DNA from: CAWCUZ01 sp963798795
GTDB lineage: Bacteria; Acidobacteriota; Vicinamibacteria; Vicinamibacterales; SCN-69-37
DNA length: 64,000 nt
NCBI GenBank assembly: GCA_963798795.1
Contig: CAWCUZ010000001.1
Coordinates: 1,922,001-1,986,000, forward strand
Reading direction: 5' to 3'
Positions 43,311-51,059 of the stretch are shown here, in pieces. The notes below the pieces were generated by a model. That model saw only the letters and a list, made by a program, of their open reading frames with translations. It did no database searches and was not told the DNA's origin. Both the position numbers and the translations under genes were made by a program. Each line of letters opens with the position of its first letter. Positions within the stretch are counted from its first letter, which is position 1.

Positions 43311-43701
43311 GAATCAGCAGCGTCCGATCGCCCGACGCCATCCCGAGACCAGTGGCTTCCCAGCCGTCCGCCCCGGCGGCATTCAACAGGTTCGTCGGGT
43401 CGGCCCCCGGGGTGATGGTGATCTGCCGGTATTCCCACGTCTGGCGGACCCGCCTGGCACCGACCGTCGCGGTTTCCGTGAGGCTCACCGTCGGCATGCC
43501 CGACACCGCCACCGACAGCGGCATCCCGGATGGCTGCACCGTGACCGGGATCGCCTCCAGGTCGGCGCGGTTGATGACGAGGACCCTGGCCAGCGTGGGA
43601 TAGCCGGGCTCGTTGCGCGGCGGAACCTGCTGCGCGCCCACGGTGGACCCGGCGCACAAGAGCGACGCGAACGTGAGCGAGACCAGCGCGAAGCGTGTCA
43701 T
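43294..43701 (-). CDS. Small secreted hypothetical protein
   Basis: A 135-residue protein with signal peptide (MTRFALVSLTFASLLCAGSTVGA-QQ). The C-terminal part (RQTWEYRQITITPGADPTNLLNAAGADGWEATGLGMASGDRTLLILKRPK) matches the DUF4177-like pattern, in which W-E-Y opens a strand, G-x-D-G-W-E-A/L follows a helix, and a L-x-L-K-R strand closes. GGGGGTG precedes ATG 43701. The 3' end overlaps the symporter gene on the other strand. Function unknown. Confidence 0.82.
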   Translation of the reverse strand: MTRFALVSLTFASLLCAGSTVGAQQVPPRNEPGYPTLARVLVINRADLEAIPVTVQPSGMPLSVAVSGMPTVSLTETATVGARRVRQTWEYRQITITPGADPTNLLNAAGADGWEATGLGMASGDRTLLILKRPK

Positions 43702-43856
43702 GGGCACCCCCGAACCAGCATAGACGCCAAACGCTCCGGATGGGCCGTGTAGCGGCCCGCGACAAACCGCGCGGCGCGGTCTGCGATCCCGCCCGGTCCA
43801 CCGCCGCGGCGTCCGAGGAACCGGGTTTGCACGCGATCCATGCCGGTGACCCAATC

Positions 43857-44297
43857 ATGCAGGACGATCGCATTCTTCGAACCGTGGTGTGGAGCTTTCA
43901 GTGGGTGCTGATCCTGGCGTTCGCGTTTCTCGGCACTGTCACGCTCTTCGAGGGTGTCCCGGAGCTGATGCAGACACAGGCATGGACGTATTTCGTCCCG
44001 CCGCCGCTCGTGCACGTCATCGGCGCGTGCGAGCTCGTCGCCGTGCTCGGACTGGTCGCGCCGTCGGTCGGCCGGTTCCCGGCATTCCTCGAGCCGCTCG
44101 CGGCCGCGGGCCTGACCGCGCTCATGATCCTGGCGTGCCTGTTCTGGATCGAGCGCGGACAGGGCGTGGTGGCGTTCGAACCCGCGCTGCTCGGGGTGAT
44201 GGCCGCGGTCGTCGCCTGGGCGCGCTGGACGCGGCTGCCGGCCTGGGCCGCCACCGGGCAGGAGTCGACAGGAGAAGAGGAAGCGGGCCGGGTCTGA
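43857..44297 (+). CDS. DoxX-like family membrane protein
   Basis: A 146-residue protein with four hydrophobic segments (VVWSFQWVLILAFAFLGTVTLF, HVIGACELVAVLGLVAPSV, AAAGLTALMILACLFWI, ALLGVMAAVVAWARW) and the DoxX-like patterns VPELMQT and GACELVAVLGL. ATG 43857 is the first plausible start; no strong ribosome-binding site is seen. Its stop codon TGA lies in the loop of the hairpin at 44287-44306. Roles of DoxX-like proteins are varied and often redox-linked, so no specific function is claimed. Confidence 0.85.
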   Translation: MQDDRILRTVVWSFQWVLILAFAFLGTVTLFEGVPELMQTQAWTYFVPPPLVHVIGACELVAVLGLVAPSVGRFPAFLEPLAAAGLTALMILACLFWIERGQGVVAFEPALLGVMAAVVAWARWTRLPAWAATGQESTGEEEAGRV

Positions 44298-44306
44298 AGA
44301 CCCGGC
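44287..44306. terminator. Hairpin between convergent genes, element family member 2
   Basis: GCCGGGTC and GACCCGGC form an 8-bp stem around a TGAA loop, followed by GCTCCAT. It lies between two convergent stops (the DoxX-like stop is within the loop) and could terminate both, although no U-tract is present. It shares its plan with the elements at 37628-37649 and 56280-56299. Confidence 0.75.
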
Positions 44307-44318
44307 GCTCCATCCGGA

Positions 44319-47018
44319 TCAGAACTCGATCCGCACGCCGATCCGGATCGTGCGCGGCGGCTGGACGAACGTCGTCTGCCGGAATGTCGGACCCGTGCGC
44401 GGGTCCTCTTCCACTTCCTTCTGGAAGTTCGGCAGGTTGAAGGCGTCGACGCCCGCGGTGAGCCGCCGGCCGCCGCCGATCGAGAATCCCTTCTCGAGAC
44501 GCAGGTCCAGGGTCAGCGTGAACGTGAACCGCGACTTGCCCTGCGGATACGCGGGGACCATCTCGGCGCCCTGACCGAGCCCCTCGACAACGACCACGCG
44601 CGCGAACGGCTGCCCGTCCTGGTAGCGGGCGACGACACCCGCGTGCACGTCGTGCGGCGCGCGATAGATAGCGCTCCACTTGAGGACGTACGCGCGATCG
44701 AAAAACGTCCGCCCGTTCTCGACGGACGTCGCGTTCGGATTGACGAACCGTTCGCCGACGACGTCCGGATCGTTCTCGTCCACGCGGAACCCGCGGTTGG
44801 CGCCGGAGCCGTCGCTCCGATAGGCCGTCGCCCCGGCCCGGACATCCCACCGTGCCGTCCTCAACGACGCAAACACCTCGATGCCGCCGTAGAAGGCGTC
44901 GGGCGCCGCGGGATTCGTCAGGAGCAGCGTGTCGCCGCCGAACGCCGCCGGCCGCCGGCTGTACACCGCCAGCACGCCATCGTCGGCGGGGCTGTCGTAG
45001 TCGGTTCCGGCATCGGGCACGTGGATGACGTCGTACGCGGAAACCGGCACGCCCACATCCACCGACCCGATGGGCCCACGCGGCCAGCGCGCGATGATCG
45101 ATCCGCCGATCGTGACCGCTCGTCCGAAGCGGCGCTCGGCTCCGAGCGCCAGCTCGTCCGTGTACGGCGGTTTCAGCGCCGGATCGATCGAGCCGACCGG
45201 TGCGCCACGACCGTCGAGCGCGACCAGCGGGCCGAGCTCGTTCGGTGTGAACGTCGCATCATGATTGGCGTCGTCCCACCGGAAGACCTGGAACGTCGGC
45301 GCGCCCGGGTCTCCGAACGCCAGCACGTCCTCCCGGAGCTCCGTGTGGTAGCGCCGGTACCCGCCGAACAGCGTGAGCGCCGCCGGGCTCCACCGGAAGA
45401 CGGCCCGCGGCGAAACCGCGCGCCAGGCCACGCGCTGCGCGGCGCCGTCCGCCGAGCCGTTCGAGAGGTCGGCGCGCACTCCGACGTCGAGCGACACAGC
45501 CGGCGCCAGCTCGATTCGATCGTCGAGCCAGACCGAGCCCATCGTCACGATGCGCCGCGATTGCGGGGCGACCGGCGCCTGCGCGACCCAGACCCGTGCC
45601 GGGACGCCCGCCACGAGTTCGGGAACGGTTGGAAGCGCGAGGACCGAGGAGCGCACCGACAGGCGGTCGACGGCCGCGCCGGCGCGCAGCGCGTGCCATC
45701 CGCCCGGGCCGGCCATCGCGCCGCTCGAGAATCCGACGCGGCCGTGCAGCCCCGACGCCGCGGCCTTCTGTGGCGGCGGCTGGACGGCGCCGTCCCGGAG
45801 ACGATCGATCGCGGCGCCGGCACCGTTGCCGACGCGCGGCGTGAACCCATCGCGATCGCCGCCCAGGTCCACGGCCCAGACGGCACGGCTCGACGCGTGC
45901 GTCCAACGGGCGCCGGCATGGACGAACAGGTCGCGCTCGGTGGCGTCACCGCCCTGCATCTGACGCCGGGCCGCGAACGGGCGGATCGACCGTTGCACGG
46001 CGGCCGTCACCCGGAGCTGGCTGGCCCCGCTCGTCTTCACCGTTGCATTCGCCAGCACGTTCGCGAGATCCGCGTCCGGAGCGGCCGCGCCGCGTTCGAA
46101 CGACGAAGCCCTGGCCGACCACACCGACGCGAACAGGCCGCCGTGCTCGCCCGCCGGACCGCCGACGCCCGTCCCCGCATCGCGCCACGTGTCGATCCGT
46201 TCAATCGGACCCGGGCTGGCGGCGCCGCTGGCGACGAGACCGGAGCTCGTGCCTGCCGCCTCGATGCCGCCGTGAACCTCGCGGGCGCCGCTCCGCGCCG
46301 CCAAATCGATCGCCGCGCCCGGCGAGGCGACGTCCACGGGCGCCAGCCATTCCGTCACCGCCAACGACTGAAGTGCGCTCGTCACCGGGACCCACGTGAG
46401 CGTGCCCTCCCGCTCGCGCGTGCCGACCCGCACGCCGTCGAGCCAGGCCGACGTCGCGGTCCATGACGCGCCGTGGCTGCCGAGCCGCCCGGGCGCGACC
46501 AGGTCGAGCCCCCCGGTGCTGATGCGATCGACGACGACGAACGGTGCGGCGGCGTCGAGGAGGCTCCAGGCGATGCCGGACACCGGCAGGTCGGTCAGCT
46601 CCACCGCATCGAAATCCGTACCCGTGCCGTCCCGACCACGATCGAGCTGGACAATCTCGCTGCGGTCGCTGCCCGGCGCGAGCCGCGCCTCGATTTGCAC
46701 GACCGCGCGCGCGCCGACGGTCACGTCCTGCTCGGCCGCCGCCAGCCCGGGCGCCGCCACGCGCACGCGATACACCGCGGGAGGCAGCGCCTGCGCGATG
46801 CCTGTGCCGCCCGTCTGCACGTCGAGCGTCCGCGTCAGCCCGTTGCCGTCGCGCGATTCGGCGGTCACGTGCGCGGTCACGTCCGCGCCGGCGGCGGAGG
46901 CGATCCTGACGATCAGCGTCCCGGACGCCGGCGTCTGGGCCCGCGACGGTCGCGCGAGGGTCACGAACAGGAGCGCGCACACCAGGGCGCGCTGCGGAAC
47001 AGTCGGGTATCGGCTCAC
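44319..47018 (-). CDS. TonB-dependent receptor-like outer membrane protein with carboxypeptidase-regulatory N-terminal domain
   Basis: An 899-residue protein starting at GTG 47018 behind AGAGGA. A signal peptide (RALVCALLFVTLARPSRA) is followed by a CarboxypepD-regulatory domain (TLIVRIASAAGADVTAHVTAESRDG ... LPPAVYRVRVAAPGLAAAEQDV), a plug-like segment (VELTDLPVSGIAW) and a long barrel with aromatic strands, ending IRIGVRIEF, a typical outer-membrane C-terminus. I see no clear TonB box. This is the SusC-like/OmpA-type receptor layout common in Acidobacteria. It lies 11 nt downstream of a small secreted gene on the same strand. Ligand unknown. Confidence 0.9.
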   Translation of the reverse strand: MSRYPTVPQRALVCALLFVTLARPSRAQTPASGTLIVRIASAAGADVTAHVTAESRDGNGLTRTLDVQTGGTGIAQALPPAVYRVRVAAPGLAAAEQDVTVGARAVVQIEARLAPGSDRSEIVQLDRGRDGTGTDFDAVELTDLPVSGIAWSLLDAAAPFVVVDRISTGGLDLVAPGRLGSHGASWTATSAWLDGVRVGTREREGTLTWVPVTSALQSLAVTEWLAPVDVASPGAAIDLAARSGAREVHGGIEAAGTSSGLVASGAASPGPIERIDTWRDAGTGVGGPAGEHGGLFASVWSARASSFERGAAAPDADLANVLANATVKTSGASQLRVTAAVQRSIRPFAARRQMQGGDATERDLFVHAGARWTHASSRAVWAVDLGGDRDGFTPRVGNGAGAAIDRLRDGAVQPPPQKAAASGLHGRVGFSSGAMAGPGGWHALRAGAAVDRLSVRSSVLALPTVPELVAGVPARVWVAQAPVAPQSRRIVTMGSVWLDDRIELAPAVSLDVGVRADLSNGSADGAAQRVAWRAVSPRAVFRWSPAALTLFGGYRRYHTELREDVLAFGDPGAPTFQVFRWDDANHDATFTPNELGPLVALDGRGAPVGSIDPALKPPYTDELALGAERRFGRAVTIGGSIIARWPRGPIGSVDVGVPVSAYDVIHVPDAGTDYDSPADDGVLAVYSRRPAAFGGDTLLLTNPAAPDAFYGGIEVFASLRTARWDVRAGATAYRSDGSGANRGFRVDENDPDVVGERFVNPNATSVENGRTFFDRAYVLKWSAIYRAPHDVHAGVVARYQDGQPFARVVVVEGLGQGAEMVPAYPQGKSRFTFTLTLDLRLEKGFSIGGGRRLTAGVDAFNLPNFQKEVEEDPRTGPTFRQTTFVQPPRTIRIGVRIEF

Positions 47019-47029
47019 GGGTGTCCTCT

Positions 47030-47590
47030 TCAGTGAAAAGAGGAGGACTTCCTGTAAATGCTCACGGTGGCGGGAATCGCGTCGGCCGGCGTCCCGGAGG
47101 TTTCGATCAGCAGCGTGCCGTCCGGCCGCAGCGACAGGACGCGCGTGATCGTGGACTTCACGGGCTTGCCCCGCGCATCGAGCGGCGACGCGGCGCTCGT
47201 GATCGTCAGCCTGTCGCCGGTCCATTTCGCTGTGGACGTGGACTTCAGCGGGGGCTCACCCGCATTCGCCGGTGGCGAGGTGTTCGTCGTCTGCTTGCCG
47301 GTCACATCGTAGGTGAACGTCACCATCTGGCCCCCGAGATCGCGGGCGATCTTCAGAAGATAACTCTGCTCTGTCGCTGTGAAGTCCGGGCCGAGCGACG
47401 GTGCCACCAGGACGGCCGGCTGCGCTTCCTTGCCGCCGACCGAGACCGACCCGAGGTCGAACGACGTGCTCTTCTCCGGGTCGAACACCCAGTGGCCCGA
47501 CAGGTCGGGATGCCGCTGGGCCGCCACCGGCGTCGCCGCGGACACGGCCACCAGGCCGACGACGAGGGAGAGGCGAAGGCTCAGGCGCAC
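47030..47590 (-). CDS. Small secreted hypothetical protein
   Basis: A 186-residue exported protein (signal MRLSLRLSLVVGLVAVSAATPVAA-QRHPDL). The opening LSGHWVFDPEKSTSFDLG is like the GTW-type start of the two Gly-rich paralogues at 37.9-39.5 kb, and the body is beta-rich (LGGQMVTFTYDVTGKQTTNTSP, AKWTGDRLTITSAASPLDARG, TRVLSLRPDGTLLIETSG). It resembles small lipocalin-like secreted proteins of Acidobacteria. It sits 11 nt upstream of the receptor gene and is probably co-expressed with it. Function unknown. Confidence 0.82.
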   Translation of the reverse strand: MRLSLRLSLVVGLVAVSAATPVAAQRHPDLSGHWVFDPEKSTSFDLGSVSVGGKEAQPAVLVAPSLGPDFTATEQSYLLKIARDLGGQMVTFTYDVTGKQTTNTSPPANAGEPPLKSTSTAKWTGDRLTITSAASPLDARGKPVKSTITRVLSLRPDGTLLIETSGTPADAIPATVSIYRKSSSFH

Positions 47591-47614
47591 GCGACTATGG
47601 TGCGGCGCTGCGGC

Positions 47615-47642
47615 ACAAATCGCAAATCACAAATCACAAATC
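47615..47642. repeat. Four tandem 7-bp units (GATTTGT on the minus strand)
   Basis: Four units, three identical and one with a C at the last position. The stop codon of the oxygenase gene (TGA at 47627-47629) lies inside the array. A related but 8-bp-period array occurs at 53641-53696, also on a stop codon. Confidence 0.93.
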
Positions 47643-48430
47643 CCTGGCGATGGACGCGTCCGGGCCTCCGGCCACCACGCCAGTCGGCGAGGCAGGGCGC
47701 GGCGGAGACGGCGCAGCCGTGCGACCGCCCGCTGGAACCGTTTGCGGTCGCGGTCGGTCCAGGCGAATCCGTACTGTCGCCTCACGTCGGCCGGGAGCAA
47801 CCCGGTCGTCACGACGCGGTTCCAGCCCGCCACCGGCCAGGCGAGGGCGGCGAGCGGCGGCGACAGCACAACCGTGGCCAGACGACGGGCGTCGGCCCCC
47901 ACGGCAATGCGTCCGCTCGCATACATGCCGTCGAGATAGCGCCCGATCCCGGCCCAGGTCGGCGGCACTGCCTCGGGCCGCGCGCCCAGCGCGACCGCCA
48001 CGCCGGCAGCTTCGGCGCAGTACGTGTCGCGGTCCCGCTCGCCGAGCGGGGCCACGAGCGCGTCGTAGACGATCACGACCGACTCGATGAGCGTCGCATG
48101 CACCCACAGGAGCAGGTCCGGATCGTGGGCCGAGTACACCCTGCCGGCCGGAAAGACGCCGGTCGTCTCGCGGAGCGTCCCGTGCACGCGATCGTGAATC
48201 GCGCGGATGCCCGCAATCGCGCGGGCCTGTTCGGCCGGTGTCCCGAACGACAGCGCGAGCATCGCGTGCACCGTGCCGTGCAGCCGGCGCGCGGCGACAA
48301 TCGGGCCTTCCGAGAACGAACTGTGATCGGCCACGCCCGCCGCCACCAGCGGATGCGCCAGTTGCAGCAGGATGGCGCGTCCCCATCCGAAGAGCGCCAC
48401 CCGTTCGGCGTTGATACGCTGCGCGATCAT
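47627..48430 (-). CDS. Oxygenase MpaB family protein (DUF2236)
   Basis: A 267-residue helical protein with DUF2236 hallmarks: RINAERVALFGWGRAILLQLAHPLVAAGVADHSSF (including the LAHPLVAAGVADHS core with the conserved His), GTVHAMLALSFGT, VHDRVHG-type HDRVHG and YSAHDPDLLLWVHATLIES with further conserved histidines. The family includes the latex-clearing rubber oxygenase and fungal MpaB and is thought to bind haem. The N-terminus may be slightly short. The last codons and stop are supplied by the GATTTG repeat array, so the C-terminal end GICDL was probably altered by it. Confidence 0.88.
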   Translation of the reverse strand: MIAQRINAERVALFGWGRAILLQLAHPLVAAGVADHSSFSEGPIVAARRLHGTVHAMLALSFGTPAEQARAIAGIRAIHDRVHGTLRETTGVFPAGRVYSAHDPDLLLWVHATLIESVVIVYDALVAPLGERDRDTYCAEAAGVAVALGARPEAVPPTWAGIGRYLDGMYASGRIAVGADARRLATVVLSPPLAALAWPVAGWNRVVTTGLLPADVRRQYGFAWTDRDRKRFQRAVARLRRLRRALPRRLAWWPEARTRPSPGICDL

Positions 48431-48497
48431 TCGGCGTTGGGCATTGAGCTCCCGGTTACACCGTCGGCCCGAGAGCCCGGTGCCGAGAGCCCGGAGC

Positions 48498-49241
48498 CTA
48501 CTTCCCGTACCAGTCCCTGATCCTGACCTCCACGCCGGTGCCCTTCAGCGCGTCGGCGAACAGCTGCAGATCCGAACCGCGGTAGTGATAGGGATACACG
48601 ATTGCCGGCCTGAAGGCCTTGACGCATTCGGCGGCTTCGTCGGGCGGCATCGTGTACGGCAGGTTCATCGGGACGAACGCGACGTCGATGTGCCTCAGCG
48701 CACGCATCTCCGGCGTGCACGCGGTGTCGCCGGCGATGTAGATCCGCTTGCCGCCCATCGTGAGCACGTAGCCGTTGCCGCGACCCTTGGGGTGGTAGAG
48801 CTGACCGGCCGCCGGGCCGCGCGTCAGGTTGTACATGGGCACGGCCTCGAGGACCACGCCGTTGACCGTCTGGGTCGCGCCGTTGGCCATGACGATCGGA
48901 TGGTCGAGCTTCGCCGCGGCGGCCTCGGGCGCCACGATCTTCGTGTCGGCCTTGCGGATTTTCGCGATGGTCGCCGGGTCGAGGTGGTCGGCGTGGATGT
49001 CGGTCACCAGGATGAGGTCGGGCGCGGCCAGCCCCTCGTAGCTGCCCTGCGCGACCGGGTCGACGTCGATCACGATGCCGGCATGGGCCAGTTGCAGCGT
49101 GGCGTGGTTGATCGGCTGGATGACGATGTCGCCGCCGGACGCGGGAATGCGGTCGGGGGGCGGCGGTGCGGCGTGCAGCGCCATGACCACGAGCATAGCG
49201 CCGGACAGACTCACGACCGCGTGACGAACGTGTGACACCAT
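48498..49241 (-). CDS. Secreted metallo-beta-lactamase-fold hydrolase (UlaG-like)
   Basis: A 247-residue exported protein with signal peptide (VVSLSGAMLVVMALHAAP). ATG 49241 follows AGGAGG. The MBL metal site reads TDIHADHLD: the first His of the usual HxHxDH is Asp81 here, with His83, Asp85 and His86 intact. Downstream motifs are AGDTACTPEM (the GDT metal ligand) and YPYHYRGSD with a C-terminal His. MBL-fold hydrolases act on esters, lactones or phosphodiesters; this one is periplasmic or extracellular. Substrate unknown. Confidence 0.92.
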   Translation of the reverse strand: MVSHVRHAVVSLSGAMLVVMALHAAPPPPDRIPASGGDIVIQPINHATLQLAHAGIVIDVDPVAQGSYEGLAAPDLILVTDIHADHLDPATIAKIRKADTKIVAPEAAAAKLDHPIVMANGATQTVNGVVLEAVPMYNLTRGPAAGQLYHPKGRGNGYVLTMGGKRIYIAGDTACTPEMRALRHIDVAFVPMNLPYTMPPDEAAECVKAFRPAIVYPYHYRGSDLQLFADALKGTGVEVRIRDWYGK

Positions 49242-49315
49242 GGACACCCTCCTCGGGAGCGACGCGACGCGTCGGGGGTTTTCGCCGGGGAACGTCAGAT
49301 CCAGAATAGTAGATC

Positions 49316-50605
49316 GTGGAACACCACCATCGCCTCGCCATTGTCGTCGGCGGCGGGCCGGCGCCCGGGATCAACAGCGTCATTGCCGCGGCCACGATCC
49401 GCGCGCGCCTCGAAGGCCTCGAGGTCGCCGGCCTCCGGGACGGGTTCGAGTGGCTCATGCACGGCGACATCGATCACGTGACGCCGCTCACGATCGAAGC
49501 CGTCAGCCGGATCCACTTCCGCGGCGGGTCCTACATCGGCATCTCGCGCGCCAACCCCACCTCCAGTCCGGCACTGCTCGACCGCACCATCAGCTCGCTG
49601 CTCCGCCTGGACATCTCGCAGCTCATCACCATCGGCGGCGACGACACGGCGTTCACCGCCATGAAGCTCGAAGAGCATTCGGAGCGCCGCGTGCGCGTCG
49701 TCCACGTGCCCAAGACGATCGACAACGATCTGGATCTGCCCCCTCACGTCGAGACGTTCGGCTTCCAGTCGGCGCGCCACCACGGCGTCGAAATCGTCAA
49801 GAACCTGATGGTCGACGCCAAGACGACGTCTCGCTGGTACTTCGTGATTGCGATGGGACGGAAAGCCGGCCACCTGGCGCTCGGGATCGGCAAGGCCGCC
49901 GGCGCCACCTTGACGCTCGTGGCCGAGGAATTCCGGGCGCCGATTCGGCTGCAGACCCTCGTCGACACGCTGGCCGGCGCCATCGTGAAGCGGCTGAGCG
50001 AGGGGCGGCGCTACGGCGTCGCGATCATCGCCGAGGGCCTCGTGCTGAGCATCGCGCCCGAGGACCTGGCCGGCCTCGAGGACATCGAGCGCGACGCGCA
50101 CGGCCATCTGCGCATCGACGAGGTGAATCTCGGCGAGATCCTGAAGGCGCAGGTGATCGCCCGCCTGCGCAGGCTCGGCATCAAGACGACGATTGCCGCC
50201 AAGAACATCGGGTACGAGCTGCGCTGCGCCGACCCGATCCCGTTCGACATGGAATACACGCGCGACCTGGGCTACTGCGCGGCCAAGTTCCTGCTGGCCG
50301 GGGGCCGCTCGGCGGTGATTTCGATGCAGGGCGGGCACTTCGTGCCGATCCCCTTCAGCGAGATGCTCGACCATGACACCGGCCGCACGCGCGTGCGGCT
50401 CGTGGACGTCACCTCCACCCGCTACGCGATCGCGCGACGCTACATGATCCGGCTGCGGCGTGACGACTTCGAGGACCCGCACACGCTCGCCAAGCTCGCG
50501 ACGACGGTGGGCCTGTCGGAGGACGAGTTCCGACGCCAGTTCGCGCACCTGGTCGACGTCGAACCGCCGCCGCTCGAGTTCGATCTGGGGGGAGAAAAGA
50601 AATAG
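49316..50605 (+). CDS. 6-phosphofructokinase, diphosphate (PPi)-type signature
   Basis: A 429-residue phosphofructokinase. Family motifs include VVGGGPAPGINSVI, GGDDT at residues 107-111, the catalytic PKTIDNDLDLP and MGRKAGHLAL. The Asp in GGDDT (ATP-type enzymes usually have GGDGS) and the Lys after MGR mark PPi-dependent enzymes, so it probably uses pyrophosphate reversibly between fructose-6-phosphate and fructose-1,6-bisphosphate. GTG 49316 has no ribosome-binding site, while a CAGAAT box eight bases upstream suggests a leaderless start. A hairpin follows the stop. Confidence 0.93.
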   Translation: MEHHHRLAIVVGGGPAPGINSVIAAATIRARLEGLEVAGLRDGFEWLMHGDIDHVTPLTIEAVSRIHFRGGSYIGISRANPTSSPALLDRTISSLLRLDISQLITIGGDDTAFTAMKLEEHSERRVRVVHVPKTIDNDLDLPPHVETFGFQSARHHGVEIVKNLMVDAKTTSRWYFVIAMGRKAGHLALGIGKAAGATLTLVAEEFRAPIRLQTLVDTLAGAIVKRLSEGRRYGVAIIAEGLVLSIAPEDLAGLEDIERDAHGHLRIDEVNLGEILKAQVIARLRRLGIKTTIAAKNIGYELRCADPIPFDMEYTRDLGYCAAKFLLAGGRSAVISMQGGHFVPIPFSEMLDHDTGRTRVRLVDVTSTRYAIARRYMIRLRRDDFEDPHTLAKLATTVGLSEDEFRRQFAHLVDVEPPPLEFDLGGEKK

Positions 50606-50623
50606 GTCCGAGGGGCCTCGGAC
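50606..50623. terminator. Bidirectional hairpin between convergent genes
   Basis: GTCCGAGG and CCTCGGAC form an 8-bp stem around GG. It fits exactly between the stop of the phosphofructokinase (50605) and the stop of the convergent small gene (50624). No U-tract follows. Confidence 0.7.
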
Positions 50624-50881
50624 TTACTGCTGTTCCTGCTCTTCCTCTTCCTCTTCGTTCCCGTCGTCTTCCTCGGACTCGAGCAGGTCACCCCACGGCG
50701 ACGCTTGAGGCCCGGGGACGATGCCGGCGATGTCCGGATCTTCCCCGGACTTGGCCCGGGGGACCGAGGCCTTGCGTTCCTTCGCCTCCTGTCGCCGCGC
50801 GGCCTTCATCTGCTGGCGTTCCTGCCGCGCCCGCTCGCGCGCCCGCTTGTTCTGGGTGGGTCGGGATTTCTGCACCGGCAT
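50624..50881 (-). CDS. Small highly charged hypothetical protein
   Basis: An 85-residue protein. ATG 50881 has GGAG nine bases upstream; ATG 50896 is an alternative. The N-terminal half is strongly basic and helical (RPTQNKRARERARQERQQMKAARRQEAKERK), and the C-terminal end is a run of Glu and Gln (EEDDGNEEEEEEQEQQ). Basic-acidic layouts like this are found in small RNA- or ribosome-associated proteins, but no family is recognised. Function unknown. Confidence 0.7.
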   Translation of the reverse strand: MPVQKSRPTQNKRARERARQERQQMKAARRQEAKERKASVPRAKSGEDPDIAGIVPGPQASPWGDLLESEEDDGNEEEEEEQEQQ

Positions 50882-51059
50882 GGATCTGTACTCCATCAGC
50901 CCGGCTCGAGTCACGAACCCACTGCGGCGTGCGCGGCGGGACGCGCACCACGGGCGGCACCGTTGACCTACAATGCCACGACGCACCCGTTGCTGGCAGC
51001 CACCGGCGGCCGATCCGCCGGGGCTGTTACGACGTGCGTCGGGAGAGCGGTGCCCATCG

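Noticed and set aside
44643..46466. Long frame antisense to the outer-membrane receptor
   Set aside because: Arg/Ala-rich product without motifs, while the other strand encodes a coherent receptor.
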